From: Pithys albifrons albifrons
Taxonomy: Eukaryota > Chordata > Aves > Passeriformes > Thamnophilidae
Direction: 5' to 3'
Assembly (NCBI RefSeq): GCF_047495875.1
Contig: NC_092463.1
Coordinates: forward strand, 9,496,622 to 9,560,621
DNA length: 64,000 bases
The notes under the pieces are model-generated. The model saw only the letters and a program-made list of their open reading frames with translations, ran no database searches and was not told where the DNA came from. Positions 24,733-38,617 of this stretch are shown here, piece after piece. A program made the translations under genes and the position numbers. The first letter of the stretch is position 1, and each line of letters opens with the position of its first letter.

Positions 24733-27700
24733 TAAGGTAACAAATGCCTGATTGGGAGATTAGGGGTGGATTCTGCAACCATGAAAAGTTTTACCTTCTC
24801 TAGCCTGGAGTATTCTCTGAAATAAAGCTTCCCAAGTAGATGAAAGCACGTGTCTGAGAGGGAGAATTTGGGGTAAAATCATTTCCAAGGCAATTCTTTC
24901 CCATGTCTTTCAATTAAGGCAACTTTGGAAGCAGGAATAAAAAGAAAATACAGTAAATGTGAGTATCTAATCAATTTGAGGTTCATATAGCCCTTTGTTT
25001 TCTTTTCTTATTCAGTAGGTAAGGAAGGTGCAGTACAAGGCCATAATGATGTATAGGATGGGTTTCTTTTCCCCATTCTATATGTAGAGATAACAGGTTG
25101 TCAAGTCAAATCAGTACAACCTTCAAAGTGCTGTAAAGAACAGAATGACTGGGATGTTTCCTTTCTGATAAGTCTCATTCCTTCCATTTATACTCTCAGG
25201 AGATCCTTAGCTCAAAAAACTCGGTTACTAGTCACATGTGTTAGATATTATCAGAATTGTGGTTGAAATTTTCATGATGTATAATCAAAGTTTTGGGTGA
25301 CTTTTGACAATTGTTCAGAACACTTTGAGCTAGAATAGAAAAAACTAGCAGAGCATAGAGTACAAACTCAAACAACTGAGTGGAGAGAGGGCCTAGGCAT
25401 CCAAATATCTGTTATCTCTTGCAGTACAATACTAATGTGTGACTAAATGAAGGTAGTGGGAGCAAGGTACAAAACAGGTGAATGGGACAGTGCTTGCTCA
25501 CTGCAGCAGATCTGTGAAAGTCTTCCACAGCTTGTATTGGCCACACCACTCATTTCTAATGTTGGCTGGGACACCTGCAACTTCTGAGAAGCATCTAAAC
25601 ACGTTGGCTTCCTCACTGACCCTTTCCCACCTGTTAGACACCTTCAGGTTGGTTTTTGTCTTGCTTTTCCACAGTGACATCTCTTGGCTTACTGGTCATG
25701 TCCATACATATGCTGAGGTTTATGAAAAACCATTCCACAAATTAAAATTTCACTTGAGTCAGAAAGGTCAGTGAAATTTCTGTGAATTCCATCCTGTCCT
25801 TTCTCCTAACTCACTGTGATTTTGCTTTTGAGGTACAGACAGTCTGTGAGTCTGTCCCTGTTCCCTTATGAAACCTGTAACTGATTTACTTTCATCAGAT
25901 GCTATTTCAAAGCTGATATTCATAAGTGCTCTCAGGTCCTGTTTATACAAATGTCCTCACAGATCTTCAACCTCTGAAGTTCTTTGCTTTTGTAGATAAA
26001 ACTCACCTCCTTGTGTTTAAACATATTGTTTTCCCACCCTTTAATAAGTGACACCTACACTTTAGAAAGCCACAAAAGCAAATATAGATGAAATACCAGA
26101 CAGGCTACATGAAGAAGGTGTAAACAAATAGGTTCTTACCATCTTAAATAGACCCTAAGGCTGCTTTCATATGTGCTCTCTTCACTTCCCTTGTTGAAAT
26201 TGATTCATTGAAAAAATTGACCATTTAAATTCAAAATCCCTGGGTCCCTTAAGTATTCTCCATCATTTTGTATTTATGTAGCTGGAGATGTGTTGTTAAG
26301 CATCCTTTTAGGGCATTTTAAACTTTCATTTAAATCTGGAAGCACATATTTTAAATACCAGTGATGTGCCTACTGAAATGCAAGAAGTTGTTATATATAG
26401 CTCTGGAAAAAAATATTTTATCAAACATTCTGCTACTTAACATGTGATTTAACCACATAATTGAGTTTATGTCTTTGATTAGGAGCTTATGTTCAGAGGA
26501 TAAAATGGGCAAAAACATCCTGTGAGTCCCAGAATGTTCAAAGAAAGATGCAAGAAGAGATAGATTTTGTAAGACTTTCTGTTTGCCAGGCTGTCATTTC
26601 TGCCTCCTTCTAGTGTAATTCATTATTGCCCTGATTGTGATATCTGGCATTGAAGACAGTGGATGAAGTTGTGAAGCTTATAGGAAGAATCCATACCTGA
26701 ATTCTCTTTTCCACTGCAAGCCTAAAATACTCTTTTTATCTGAAAGTCCAAAGTATCCAAGATTTAATAAGAAAATGACAGAGTATTTTTCTGTGACTGC
26801 ATTTTTTTCAGTGCTTTTGATCTGGAATATCTCACTGTTTTACAGTCCTTTAATGCATTTGCCTCAGTGGCATTTGGAAGGCAAGGGACTCAGAGCTGGC
26901 TGATAGAGCACTCTGGGACTGGGGCAAAGCTGTGTCATGTTGGATATCACAAACATCTAGGAATGTCCTCAGACAATATCCATCAATCTGGCAGTGGGTC
27001 TTTTAACACAAGAAAAGGGCCAAACTTCTAGTATAGGACATGGAGAAAACTGAGTGAGGATAATGACAAATTTAGGAGCCCAAAAGGATGCACCATCAGT
27101 CAGAAATCAGAAGTCTGATTTACATTGCTTCTAAGTACAGTCAAAATCAAGCCCCACAAATAATCTAAGGAGGACTGAGTTTATATTAGTCTCTTGTATA
27201 TAGAGACTTCATTAATGAACATGATGCTGTGAGAATCCCTGATACTGTCATGGCAGGAGATTCTGTTTTAATTATTATATGTGATTTTGTAGTTTTAATT
27301 GTATAATTATTATAACATTAAAAGATGCAATTATATTTTAAATCTTCTTAAGAAGTCAATTTTATTACATTTTTATTACTTTGTAATGATATGATATTTC
27401 ATTATTCAAAATTAGAAATTATTAGAAATAATTTTATGATTACACTCTTTTAAAATATGATCATTTTACTTTTTCATCACTTTATCTTACAACCATCCTG
27501 CACATCCAGTGGAAAGTGAAAGGCTGTAAGCATTTTGAGAGTAAGATGATCAGACATCAAAGATGATGCTGAAATTTTTTCAGTTTAGCTGTAGTCTGCC
27601 TTACAGAATTAATGAAGTAGCTTCAGATGACAGAAGTTAGTTCAAAGCAAAACTCTAGTTATGAAAACAGCTTTTGTGAGGGCTCATTCTTAAGATGAGT

Positions 27701-29807
27701 TATGTCACAACTGTCTGCAAGATCAGGAACTGTGTGAGAGGAGGTGGTGAAGCTGTCTGGTGCTAATTGCTCCATTTGCTTGTAGCAACGTGAATCAGAG
27801 GCAATCCTGTTGAAATCAGAAGAAACACTTTTGTTATAGAGATCTGAGACAGGTTTCAAACCTGAGCAAGGCTCACAGTCATCCATCTTTCAGCACCCAG
27901 GGAAGCAGATGCTTTCCTAAATACAGGAGACAAGTGAAACGGTCCATGCGGCAAATTAGAGCTTGAGACACCTTAAATGACCTCATTTCCTCTTCTATTT
28001 TTTTGTTGTTTGCATTTACTGTTTGCTTTCATGTGTTTTTCTCTGTGTTTTTTATTAGACAAAGTGCCCTTGTTGAGTTATATTAGCATTTTCAATTGTT
28101 CTTCAGACTTTGATATTATACATAAAAACATTCCTCCTTTGTCTCAACTCACTCCTGAATCCTGTTACAATCATAATGGAATAAGAAATCACACTCTGAC
28201 ATACTGCAGTTAACAGAAAAGCAAGGGCAGGGAAGCAGAGTGGCTAGGAATGTTTCCACCCTACACTAAAGAGATAATACTAACCTGAAAGATAAGGTGA
28301 GAGTGATTTTAACTACTGCACTGCCACTGAACTCTTGTGAGTAAGAGTAGTATGATCTGTCTGTGAGACATTGCAATAAGAACAGAATTAAATCCCCGTG
28401 AGGATATCTGCCCTCATAGCTTGGACCTCACACAAAATCTTAGACATATGGCTTTCACCTTAAACTATAAGCAATCACAAAAATAAAACCTTCATAAAAA
28501 TATACTGTAATATTATATTCTGGTGAACACACACTCTTCCTCCCAGATGCAAATCATCAATTTTATAATTCAAGTCGTTGTTTACTCTCAGTTTTTTCTC
28601 CACCTTTTTCATGTCTGTATTTTCATTTAAGGCTTCATCTCATTTATAGATAACTAGAGGATAAACTTCAGTGGATCCTGCTTTTTTTATAAAATCCTAG
28701 GTAATATTCTGCCTGCACAAATGTCAGAAATTCTTATCATTGGGAATGGATTGAATGGAAGAATTCTATCAAAATTATTAGAAACAAAAAAAAAGCACAC
28801 TTATTTCCGAATTGTGAAGCCTGGTATACGATGGTGAATGTACAGAATATGTAACTGCTGGAATTGCCCTGATTGTTCTTCTTTTTAGTTTTTAACTGAC
28901 AGAAAATGTAATCTCTATTTATTAATTTTCTCATATCTATTTTGCACTGTGTTTCAGAATGGTATCTGAAGTTGTGCAATGTAGTGCCATACACCAGGTA
29001 GGCATGAATACTTCACAGGGAAGCTCAAATCAAGGTGCAGTGAAGAGTCACACTTCATCTCCAGCCTTTCTTTCAAACCAAATGAGAATTTACCCATCAG
29101 GACCTGATATGCTGAGATGCTTTCTCCATTTAGTGTCACAGCTGGCATGCATTGGAGGGCAGGAGTACTCATATCCACCAGAACTATGCTTAAAAAGCAT
29201 AGATATTTTGGCATTGTGTGTTACTGCTTTTGATCCCAGCACAGGCCAATTACCACTCTGTCCTGCTCTTTCTTTCTTTTCCGTAGGTGGTGATGGAACT
29301 ATCCCTCACCAAAGAGGTTTGCCAAGTGGAAAGTGAAAAATTAAAAGCTCTTCTGCAATAATAGCATCAGCACTTGCATCAGTATTTTTTTGATAGGTGG
29401 TTATGTTTTTTTAAGGGAGAATTTGTTACCAAACGAACAGCCATTATCTGCTACTGTAGAAGGAAAGAAGTTGCTGTATCCTGAGAACAACAGCAAGGGA
29501 TCGAAGTGTAATTTCCTCCATATCATCAATGCAGGCAATATTTGGTTAAAGATAAAACACTTTTAAAGCAACTCTGGTTTGATTGTCATCTTTCCTCACT
29601 TATTAAGCTTTCTGACATGGAATATAGAGAAGGGGAGAGCTGAGCTCTTAAAATACCAACCTGAAACACTTGGAGGACTTCTTGTTACAGCTATGCCTGT
29701 GGACCTTACTCCCTTAAACATACTCCTCCCCCACACTGCCCCAAGGGCTGCAAAGTACCCTACTCTGTCTGTATGAGAGCAGAGTTTCTTTGGATGACAC
29801 AAGTGCC

Positions 29808-29852
29808 CTGCATGCATATACATACACATGCACACACAGGCACATACACACA
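29808..29852 (+). repeat. compound CA/CATA repeat
   Basis: Interrupted CATGCATATACATACACATG and CACACACAGG units followed by CACATACACACAG. A degraded alternating purine-pyrimidine microsatellite. Confidence 0.8.
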
Positions 29853-32800
29853 GATTTACACTACAGTCGGTTTCATCCAAGTGCCTCCAGCTGGTGCAGA
29901 GTGTGCTTAATGGAGTCAAAGGGGCAGCCTATAAATTGATTCCAGTAAGTGCTGTATCAAATGGTCACAGAGGGCTCAGGATATATTGCATACACAAGCA
30001 GAAGTGAATCGCTGAGGAATTTACTATCAGCAACAGGGATCATTTGATCACATCCAGTGTTACCGCTTCTGCAAAGAGCAAAATAAAAGAAAATGACCCC
30101 TGAATCCCATTCCACCTGCAAGTTGTTTTCCCACATCCCTACTAATACCATATGGACAAATCAGACAAACTAAACATTGAGTTTTGAATAAACAATGATT
30201 CATCTCAAAGAAATCATCTACCAACACTCACATTTTTTCCAGATCAATCAACTGAAATTATAGGTCATATCTTCTTGTTACTGGGACCACTTTGGCTTTT
30301 GGTGGAGGAAGGAGATAATTTTGTATTTTTCAAAAGGTGAACTTTTGATTTTGATCAATTTAACATGATTAAAATTGCAAATTGCTTGGGGATTGTATTC
30401 CAAATCTGATTCACTTCATGCTTAATTATGTGTTTAAACTGGGAGTATTGCCAGTGATTGTCTTTATGTAAACAGAACCCTATAAGTTTTGAAATGAAAC
30501 ATCACTGGTAAAGGAAGATCAGTAATGTTCCCTTTTCTTGATAGTCTGAAGACCTATGTCTTTTTATAATTGAGTGTAAAGGCCAAATTTTCAATTGATA
30601 AAAATCAATGCAGTGCTTGGGGCTTGTGAAAAGCTCCAGGAGTGTAGATATCTGTGGGGAGAAAAAAAAATTCTTGAATGACAAATTTCAGGAATTCTTA
30701 GCCATATTCTCCCTGAAGCTCTAAGTACAGAGATTTTGATAGCTGATCTTCAACTAGCTGATATCTGTAAAACTGCAAGCATTGAATATGAATTGTCCTG
30801 GGACCATGAATTGAAGGGCTAAGTTTGTATGGTGATAAAATGAAGAAATGCTCACCTGCCTACCCGGTGGCATGAGTATATATATCCCTGAATAAAGTTA
30901 TGGTCCAGAGCACCCTCCTTCACTAGAGCAGGTAAAAATCTGAAGAACGGATGAGGTAGGAAGGTGACTTCAGTGTGTCATATGCTCATTGTCAAATGTA
31001 TTTCAGTCTCTGCCCGACAAATATGTATTCACAGTCATGGTCCAGATCCTCAGGAACTGCTGCAGCACTCTGTGAAGCAGCACAGTGGCATCAAGAGCAT
31101 TGCAGTAACTGGGAGCGTAGCTGAGGAATGGTGGAGCTCTGCCTCTTCAAAGCCCAGGAGGCATCACAAGTTTAAGACTAAACTTATGAGCATCAGAAAA
31201 GTAAGGGAAACAGCTTCCCAAATCTTCTAATGGACAGGAAAAGTATTGATTTATAAAGCAAAGATGCTTATGTCAGGGAGGAGGAAGTGAAGCTGGATTA
31301 GGGGTTAAGAAGCACTTGGTAGAAAGTAGGTGGGATTTTCAAAACCTGTTTGTGTAACTCTGCTATACATCAGAAATCACTGCAAGGGCATCTGCCTTCA
31401 GTATGAAATGAGAAGGGTTAAGAATGATTAAGTTTGCAAATCTGCTTTGAGTATCTGTCTATAGCACTTGGTGAACTAAAATTGTCCTATATTATTATAT
31501 TCTTGGTCTTCAGGAAGTGGAAGGCTAATTACTGATATTTAATTCTTTCTCAATAGATCTGCAAAGTTGCAAGAATTGATTGTATCTATTAATCATTTGA
31601 GAAAATTATTAATGATTTTAAGGAAAAAACATTAATCCTTCTGAAAAGGATTTTGATTTGCTGGAACTAGCTTTTTTTCCAGATTGGAGTGACAACTGAG
31701 GGCACCAAAATACTCAAGTACCATTGGACTGTACAAAAGCCTATTCTCTAAATATTCCTTGCCTGGCCACAAGCAGAAATGAATTGAAATTTCATAAGGC
31801 ACCTCATTCTCATGACATTTCCAGGCCCTCTTTGAAACTGATTAATATACAGTGAGTGCCTTGCTGTTAAAGTTCACTGTGTTATGATATTGATGTTCTA
31901 CTTTCATATTTTGAAACAAAACATTGATTTGGAGAGATTAACAGCTTATAATAATCTGTTCTACCTGCTGGTGGGAAACAGAGATTTCTGATTCTTTAAC
32001 CGATTGGAGCAAGGCTTGTTCATTTACAGACCCTGTGCTTAATGAGAGAGAATATAAAAGAAAAATATTTTGGTAAATGGCCTGATTTTCCCCCTTCCTT
32101 GTGGAGAAATTAATGCTCTTTTTGCTGTGTGTAATACTTGAATCCAGTAGCTTCTCTGTTCCTAGGTTGGGTGATTCTCCTATCATTTACTTTCCTGTGT
32201 CCACAGACTAATCTAGATGAGCTGTACATGTTAAAAGTAAATAAATCCAATGTACCTTTCCATTATGGCAACACACTGCTCCTCTATCCATTTCACTCAA
32301 CTGAATAGTTTGCAGTGATCAATAACATTACTTGCACCTACCTTTTTTTTTATCCTCTAGCCATGTTATTTTCATTTGCTCTTTCAAGTCAGGGAAATAA
32401 ATGTGAAATCATCTCAAGCTTCCTCTCCCTAATGTATTTTTTTCCTAATTTTGCAAATGAATCCCTGTTTCTGGTCAAAGTCTAGCACAGTACGATGAGT
32501 TCATTAGTTTGCTGGTGTGCATTCTCTGACTCACATTAAAGCACTAAAGGTCTTTGAGTTAGTAATAATTAAATGAGGTCATTAAAGCTACAATGAGATC
32601 ACGATTGCCAGAAATGGCCTCACATTGAACAAAGTAAGGTCAAATCAGCTATAACCATTACTCATTCTGGATTTTTAATTCATTACATATGCATTAAGTA
32701 ACAGTAGTAGGCAATCCACAGTTTAAGTTGAGTGAAATGCCCTATAACCTGTCATACACATGGTATATTGTACACTGAGATATATTGTACATGTACACTG

Positions 32801-33064
32801 AGGGGAAAGTTGCACATTGACATCTTTTATAGTAATTGTCTCTTACACATAGAAATTGTCTCATGGACTAAACAAGACTGGGTCAAAAAGAAATGGTAGG
32901 GGCTGTCAACAAAATTTTGAAGGAAAAGAAAGGCTGGAAAACACAGGGTGGATTGTTAAAAGTCACCAGAATCTTTTCCAGGAAGATTCAAAGTGAGAGG
33001 TAGCAGAAGAAGCTCCCAAGCAAGACAGACTCAGATGTTCCTCAGGTCTAATTCTGATGTGAAA

Positions 33065-33069
33065 GCTAT
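33065..33069 (+). repeat. target site duplication, left copy (GCTAT)
   Basis: These five bases directly precede the LTR and are repeated exactly at 33697-33701 directly after it. Confidence 0.9.
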
Positions 33070-33696
33070 TGTTATGGGTTTAGCCAGGTGGACCTAAACT
33101 TAGGTTTTAAAGTTCAGCTAGGCCTAGGATTGTCAGCTGATTTAAGCTGGGCTGAGCTAGCTAACAGCTGACTTCTTTCAGCCAATAATATTGTATTCCA
33201 TACCATACTACGTCATCTCAAAGGGTGTAAAATCCAGTGTGTGGGAGTGGCTTGGTCAGTTCCATCATGGCTGCACTAAGAGGAGGACACCTAGCAGCTC
33301 CTCTACTATGCTAGGCCCTGCTCCTTTTGCCTGTGCTTGCATTTTGTTTGTATTCAGGGAAGTAGAAATATTTTGTTGTTCTACTTTCTCTTTCTTGCTG
33401 AGTGTCTTCTGGAGTGCTTATGAATTTAGAGTAATGGGCTTTGTATTAACTGGGGAGTGGGAAGTTATGCTTTGTTATATATATATGTGTAACTTGTCTA
33501 AGTGTGTGTTATATTGTAGTATCCTCTTAATTTTCTCTTCTCTGTATAAATACATGTGGTTAGTTTCAGCATAAACCTGGTTTTGAGGGTTTTTCTTTTC
33601 TCTCTCTCTTCTTTTTCCCTTGGCTGGCTGGGGGGAGGAGGAACCCTTTTCACTCTGTCCTGGACAGTTGGCGTTTTGCCAGCTCAACGCAGGACA
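33070..33696 (+). mobile_element. solo LTR, ERV-L-like, with perfect 5-bp TSD
   Basis: This 627-bp LTR begins TGTTATGGGTTTAGCCAGG and ends CAGCTCAACGCAGGACA. It is bracketed by an exact GCTAT duplication, which confirms both ends. A TATAAAT motif lies at about 33545-33551, and a pyrimidine-rich block (33580-33620) precedes the conserved end CAGTTGGCGTTTTGCCAGC, which is shared with the LTR ending at 16276. The 127-codon plus frame within it is a by-product and has no domain. The intact target duplication with a single LTR indicates excision of the internal region by LTR-LTR recombination. Confidence 0.88.
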
Positions 33697-33701
33697 GCTA
33701 T
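33697..33701 (+). repeat. target site duplication, right copy (GCTAT)
   Basis: An exact copy of 33065-33069, flanking the LTR end. Confidence 0.9.
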
Positions 33702-36700
33702 GGATCCGTAGAAGTCCACAGCCTCTGTACAGAGCAACCGAGTCCATGTGTTCATCTTATCACAGTTACCTGAGCAGTATGAGACACCCATGCTCTACTA
33801 CCGCATTTGTTTTTGTCCCATGGACACCTCTCTAGACAAAGTGGAGAGTCCATCCAGCTGACCCAGTCAGTCCCCAGGTCACTCCACCTATCCAAAGTGG
33901 ATACATGATTTTTTTTCTTTTGCACAAGAATAAGTGCCATGCCCATCCTTTAGGACCAGGTATTCATTGAGAGCACATAGTAACCTTCTGAGGGGAACCC
34001 CTTCCATTTATTTCTCATTTTCTAAACTGCCAAAAGGCAGATTTAAACCAAGTCTCTCCATGGCAATAGATAATCCAAATCAAGCTGAACCAACTCTTAA
34101 CTGGGAGAAAAGCCAGAAGAGGAGAAAATCAATATACTAATTAATGCAGTAATTGCTTCCAGATGTGTTTGTCATAGAAATCTGAGCTGGTTCTATGTGG
34201 TTTCTGGGTATCTCTCTCCTTTTCCTCACACTCTACTGTTTGGAGACACAGTGCAAAAATAACCCTTCCAGCACTATAACATGCCACATTCCTTCAGCAC
34301 CATGCAACAGGCAACACACTCAGTGAGAGCAGGAGAAGTCACCAAGTGCTTCGTAGCAGCTCTCACCACTGATGCATTAAAGTCTGCAAGAAATTTAAGG
34401 CTCCATTTCATCTGCTTTCACTGTGAAATGCCTTCTCCCTAGATTATAAGTGACAACCTCACCTACATGTCAAGGCTGATGAGACACATGAAATTACATG
34501 TCCTTTCTGGGCCATGTCAGAGGAAGGAAAAATGCCCTCTTTGACACCTACAGTCCAGACATGAGGTATAAACCAGAGCCTTGGCCTGAAAATCCAAATT
34601 CGTTGTGGCCAGGAGTGTGGGCATGGTATACAGGGAATTGATCCTCAGCAAGTTGCAGTCTGAAGATTCTCCCACCCTCTGGAAAGGCTTCCTGTCAGGA
34701 GAGGCTGGATTCCGCTTGCTGGTTATAAACGTGCACAGATCCAGCTTTTGCTTTCAGGCAAGTCCTATCTGCATTGTCCCTGTAATCAAAGTAATTAATG
34801 TTCATAACTAGCAGTGACAACTGGATTTCCTTATAGTTACAGCTACATTATGAACAAAATTAATAGTTACTCAAGAGATCCTGATTTGAAGAGGCCCTTT
34901 CGTCTGTGTACAGAGATTCACTGAATGACTGTGGGAGGTCACACACCTCCCTTTTGTGCTGTCAGGTTGAGAAGTGCTGTCCTCACTGTAAACCTCTCTT
35001 TTTGCCTGTTATTTTAGGGGAGGAGCAAAGTCCTTTTCTAAAAATACTGAAGCTGTTGAGTAGAGATTCTAGAGTGTGCAGTGAATTTTGGCCCACGTGG
35101 GAATACTGGGGGATCTGGGACTATTCAGTGTCACCTCCAGAGCCCAGATGGGTCAGCTTGCATGCGAGCTGCCAGTGTCCCCAGAGAGCATTCAGTTAGA
35201 GTTTTACCAGCAATAACCTGAAAAGATGCCTCACAAATCTGTGTCTAGAAGTTTGCCCTTTTTATTTCCAAACTTGCTTGATTGATGATGAGGAAAAGAC
35301 GTGGCAATAAAATTGCAAATGGAGGAAACTGTAGATTTGGCATGCTAATGCTTTTCTGACATTTCAGCTGCCCTGAGGATCTACTTCTTTATGTTATGGA
35401 GCCAAGGGTTGGGGGTTTTTTCCCCCAGGTTTTTCTTTCTGTGAAGAGGTAAGTCATTAATGGTAATAAATCCTAAAGTATCCACAGTGATGGAAAAAAT
35501 GTTTTGTTTTAATATGTGCAGTAGAACTTATGTACAAATAAATAAGCATCCAGGTTCATTAGCACTGATATGTTAGCCTGAAAGGGAAAAAGAGAATATA
35601 AGCAGCTAATGTTGTTTGTCCTGCAATCCATCTTCCATGTCACTGAGGGGAAAGAAACCTTTCTTAAATTTCCAATCAATCTTCCTGACCTTTTTACATT
35701 ATTTGCATCTTTAAACAGATTTTTTTGTTGCTGTTGTGATGTTTCCTCTTCATATTTCACTTTTTAAAAAAATGCTTTCCCTTAGAAATCTGTACTTCCA
35801 AGTGCCTCAGCTCTGATATAGGTCTTTACAGCCCCAACAGGAATACCCAGCATTTGCTATTTCACCCATGGAGCAGCAATCCAAAGCTCTATTTAAAGTG
35901 AACATGAAGTGATGTCCTGGGGGTGAACAACTATGTTCATTCAGCCTAAAAGAGAAGCAGGGGCCAGGGGAGATGATGGGCCCACCTAGACCTGGTTACT
36001 CAGTTTTCTTCCCTTACATAACTTCAGTCATTTTTGGAAATATCTTATTACTCTGCAGGAATGACTTTTCTATTTTAGCTTGATTTTGGCTTTTTTTTTC
36101 TTTTTCAGAGCTATGTTTTATTTGCACAGTAAATAACAGATAGACCATATTATGACACCTTTACTACCCTAAAATAAAGATACAGTAGGTACACTGTAGC
36201 ATAGCTAACAGAGGTAGTTGATAGAATAGAAAACAAACACAGTTACACATTCAGCATTGGTGCACTGCCAATTACAATTTGTGCACAGCTTCCAATGGCC
36301 CATGAAATTCTGCAAGTATTTAGTTAAACGTCTAAGAGTATAAGGACAAATTAAAGAAGCTCAAAAGTTACTTTGTCAGCTCTGGCAACTCTCTGTTGTT
36401 ACCAAGGGCAACATAAGTAGTGTAAGTAAATAAGGCTATGGCAGGCATTGTTTTAATTAATGTGCTAGAACAAAATTGCTTAGTTTGCTCGTACTAGTCA
36501 AAAAGCAAATCTGGTTGAAAGATAAAGGAATAAAACAATAACCATTGCACTATTATAAAATATGCCCACTACCTTTCTGTTTCTAGCAAAAAAACCCCCC
36601 ATCTTTCATCTTTTCATACCAGTTTCCATTCTTGTAGGGAATTATGTCAGAAAAGCAGAGGTGAATTCCACAGCTGAGCTCCCAGAAACAACACACAGGC

Positions 36701-38337
36701 CTTCTCGGGAAAGAAAGCACTCTGTCTTGAAAGCTTTAGGAGCTGGCTTTGAGGATTTCATACCAACAAATAGACTCAGATTTTTTGCTCTCCTTTCTTC
36801 TTGTGTGCAGTCAGCAGCAAATCCTCATGCTGCTACCCAGCAAAGAGTTCATCTGAGTCCTTATGAATTGCATTTTCAGCTGTAATTACTGGGGAGGGAG
36901 AGAAGAACTGTAGAACTGCCCATAAAATCCAGCTCTTAAAATTACACCCCACAGAACAGTTAGGAACTTGCTGTAGAATCAAAGGACATGAATGAGGTGA
37001 GATATTACATAATTCCTGACCCAAATTTCTGTGTGAAGCTGCAAAAATGGGAGTTTTGTCAGTTGTAGACATCAGGTTTCTGAAGAGTGAGATGCAGTTT
37101 ATCAACACACAAAAGAAGAAGAATGTGCTGTGACTGTTATCATGTCTTTGACTCAGCATTCAGATCTTTTTGGTGGTATTAAAGTGGGTGGAAGCAAGTG
37201 AGGGGACCTTCCCAAGCACAATTGCTCCTCCTGCTTCTGCTCATCTCTCCAATTTCCTTTGCAATAAAGGAGACTTGGAAAGTGGCTTTAAAAACCTGAC
37301 ATGCAAAATGTATCCCATGTGACAGTCTGCTGCAGAAAATTATCATCAGTAGAACTATACATGCTATACTGCCTGCTGGAACCCCCAAAGCAGCTAAAGA
37401 GCCAGGAGAATATGAGACTGTCATTACTTTTTCCCTCCCTCTGCTTTGGAGTATAAACCTCTGCCAGACACTCAGGCAGAACAAAACACTCAATCAGTGT
37501 TAAGGATGCATCTGGTCCCCTCAGAGAGATGAGTTGTTCATTTATGCTTGTTTACAATATGTTTATAAACATTAGTGGACAGGAATAGATTATCCCAGTT
37601 TACTGCCACATAAAGAAGTCATCTGCTTATGTTTCCCATCATATCTATGTGCTTTTCTTTTATATTACTCAAGAGGTACCTTATGGCAAGTAATCTTTGT
37701 GAAACAGGCCAGAAATCAGGACTGCCCCTAAAGAATTCATACTGTTTTCTCTTTCATTATATCTATAGCATTACTTTTGGATCAAACCCTTCTCTAAGAT
37801 GTCTAATTTCCTTCATCATCTCAATTATTTTATTTAATTTTATTTTTTTCCCATTTGTGCATAAAGAAAAGACATTGGGCTTATGTTCTAGATGAAAAGC
37901 ATATTATTTGGACAGTAACTGAAAAAGTAGTATTGTGATGACACTCTCCCATACATCAAAGGTTCATACCTAGCCAAAGAAAGCAGCCTTTGTAAAGGAA
38001 ACTTTTAATTTTATTGTTCATATATTGAAAAGAGATTATCCAGACATAATCCCCCTGAATTAAAGGTCAGGACTTTAAAGGGCAGTGGCGAAATAGAGAG
38101 GAACTGTGCAGCTCTGGTCATGTACCAAACCACTGGGTCTTCTGAAGTGGGGTGAGGAGACAGGGCTGCCTCTGAGTCCTGGAAGGAGCCCTGCTCTGCC
38201 ATTTTACATCTCATGTCACCTGTTAATTCTGTCTATTTTCTCCATCTTCTAAATGACTATGAGGTTTTTAGTACTCAGTTGTGTCATTTTAAGCCTTTGA
38301 ATTTTACATCATGATCCTTGATTTGAGTTTAATGATA
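33702..38337. other. gene-free sequence between LTR and CR1
   Basis: No supported gene. Near 34986-35020 a pyrimidine-rich tract ending TTTTAG resembles a splice acceptor, but no open and recognisable exon follows. A short stretch at 35935-35985 (CATTCAGCCTAAAAGAGAAG) may be a scrap of very old CR1. Everything else appears unique and AT-rich. Confidence 0.5.
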
Positions 38338-38617
38338 GAGTCATAGAACCACGGAATGGTTTGGGTTTGAAGGGACCTTAAAAATCACATAGTTTCAACC
38401 CCTTTGTCATGGGCAAGGACAACTTCCAGTAGAGATTGCTCAAAGCCACATCCAACCTTATCTTGAACACTTCCAGGGATGGGGCATTGACAACTTCCCT
38501 GGGCAACCTGTTCCAGTGCCTCACCACTCTCACAGTAAAGAGTTTCTTTCTAATATCTAATCTAAATCTACCCTCCTTCAGCTTAAGGCTGTTCCCCCTT
38601 GTGCTATCATGACATGG
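38338..38617 (-). mobile_element. CR1 LINE, 3' part (ORF2 C-terminus plus 3'UTR)
   Basis: This is the minus-strand 3' segment of a CR1. On the plus strand it opens with AGTCATAGAACCACGGAATGG, the reverse of the CR1 terminal repeats. It continues with the 3'UTR block GGGACCTTAAAAATCAC and then antisense coding sequence. Read on the minus strand it keeps an open frame with the CR1 signature HWNRLPREVV followed by PSLEVFK. Its left part is separated from the rest of the same element (38925-39300) by a 5S rRNA-like insertion. The reading frame breaks at the insertion, so this is a dead copy, but it is better preserved than the CR1 at 14.9 kb. Confidence 0.92.

Larger units (their letters stand above)
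21659..33064. other. long gene-free AT-rich block
   Basis: About 11.4 kb with no recognisable exon, RNA gene or young transposon. Local features are a T/G-rich low-complexity run at 24655-24732, an extremely AT-rich patch at 27270-27480, and a CA-rich compound repeat at 29808-29852. Open frames of 75-125 codons (for example 28959-29336 plus and 27659-27886 minus) have no domain I recognise. The stretch 32480-32720 is well ordered and rich in TAATTA-like homeodomain motifs, and could be a conserved noncoding element, but that cannot be judged from one genome. Confidence 0.5.

Noticed and set aside
27659..27886. 75-codon minus frame with protein-like composition
   Set aside because: The composition looks natural, but I recognise no family and there is no supporting neighbouring exon.
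28959..29336. 125-codon plus frame preceded by a splice-acceptor-like TGTTTCAG
   Set aside because: The acceptor resemblance is short and there is no recognisable protein. A second pyrimidine-rich AG tract lies inside the frame. This is not enough to call an exon.
33191..33574. 127-codon plus frame inside the solo LTR
   Set aside because: It lies wholly within non-coding LTR sequence with a perfect target duplication.
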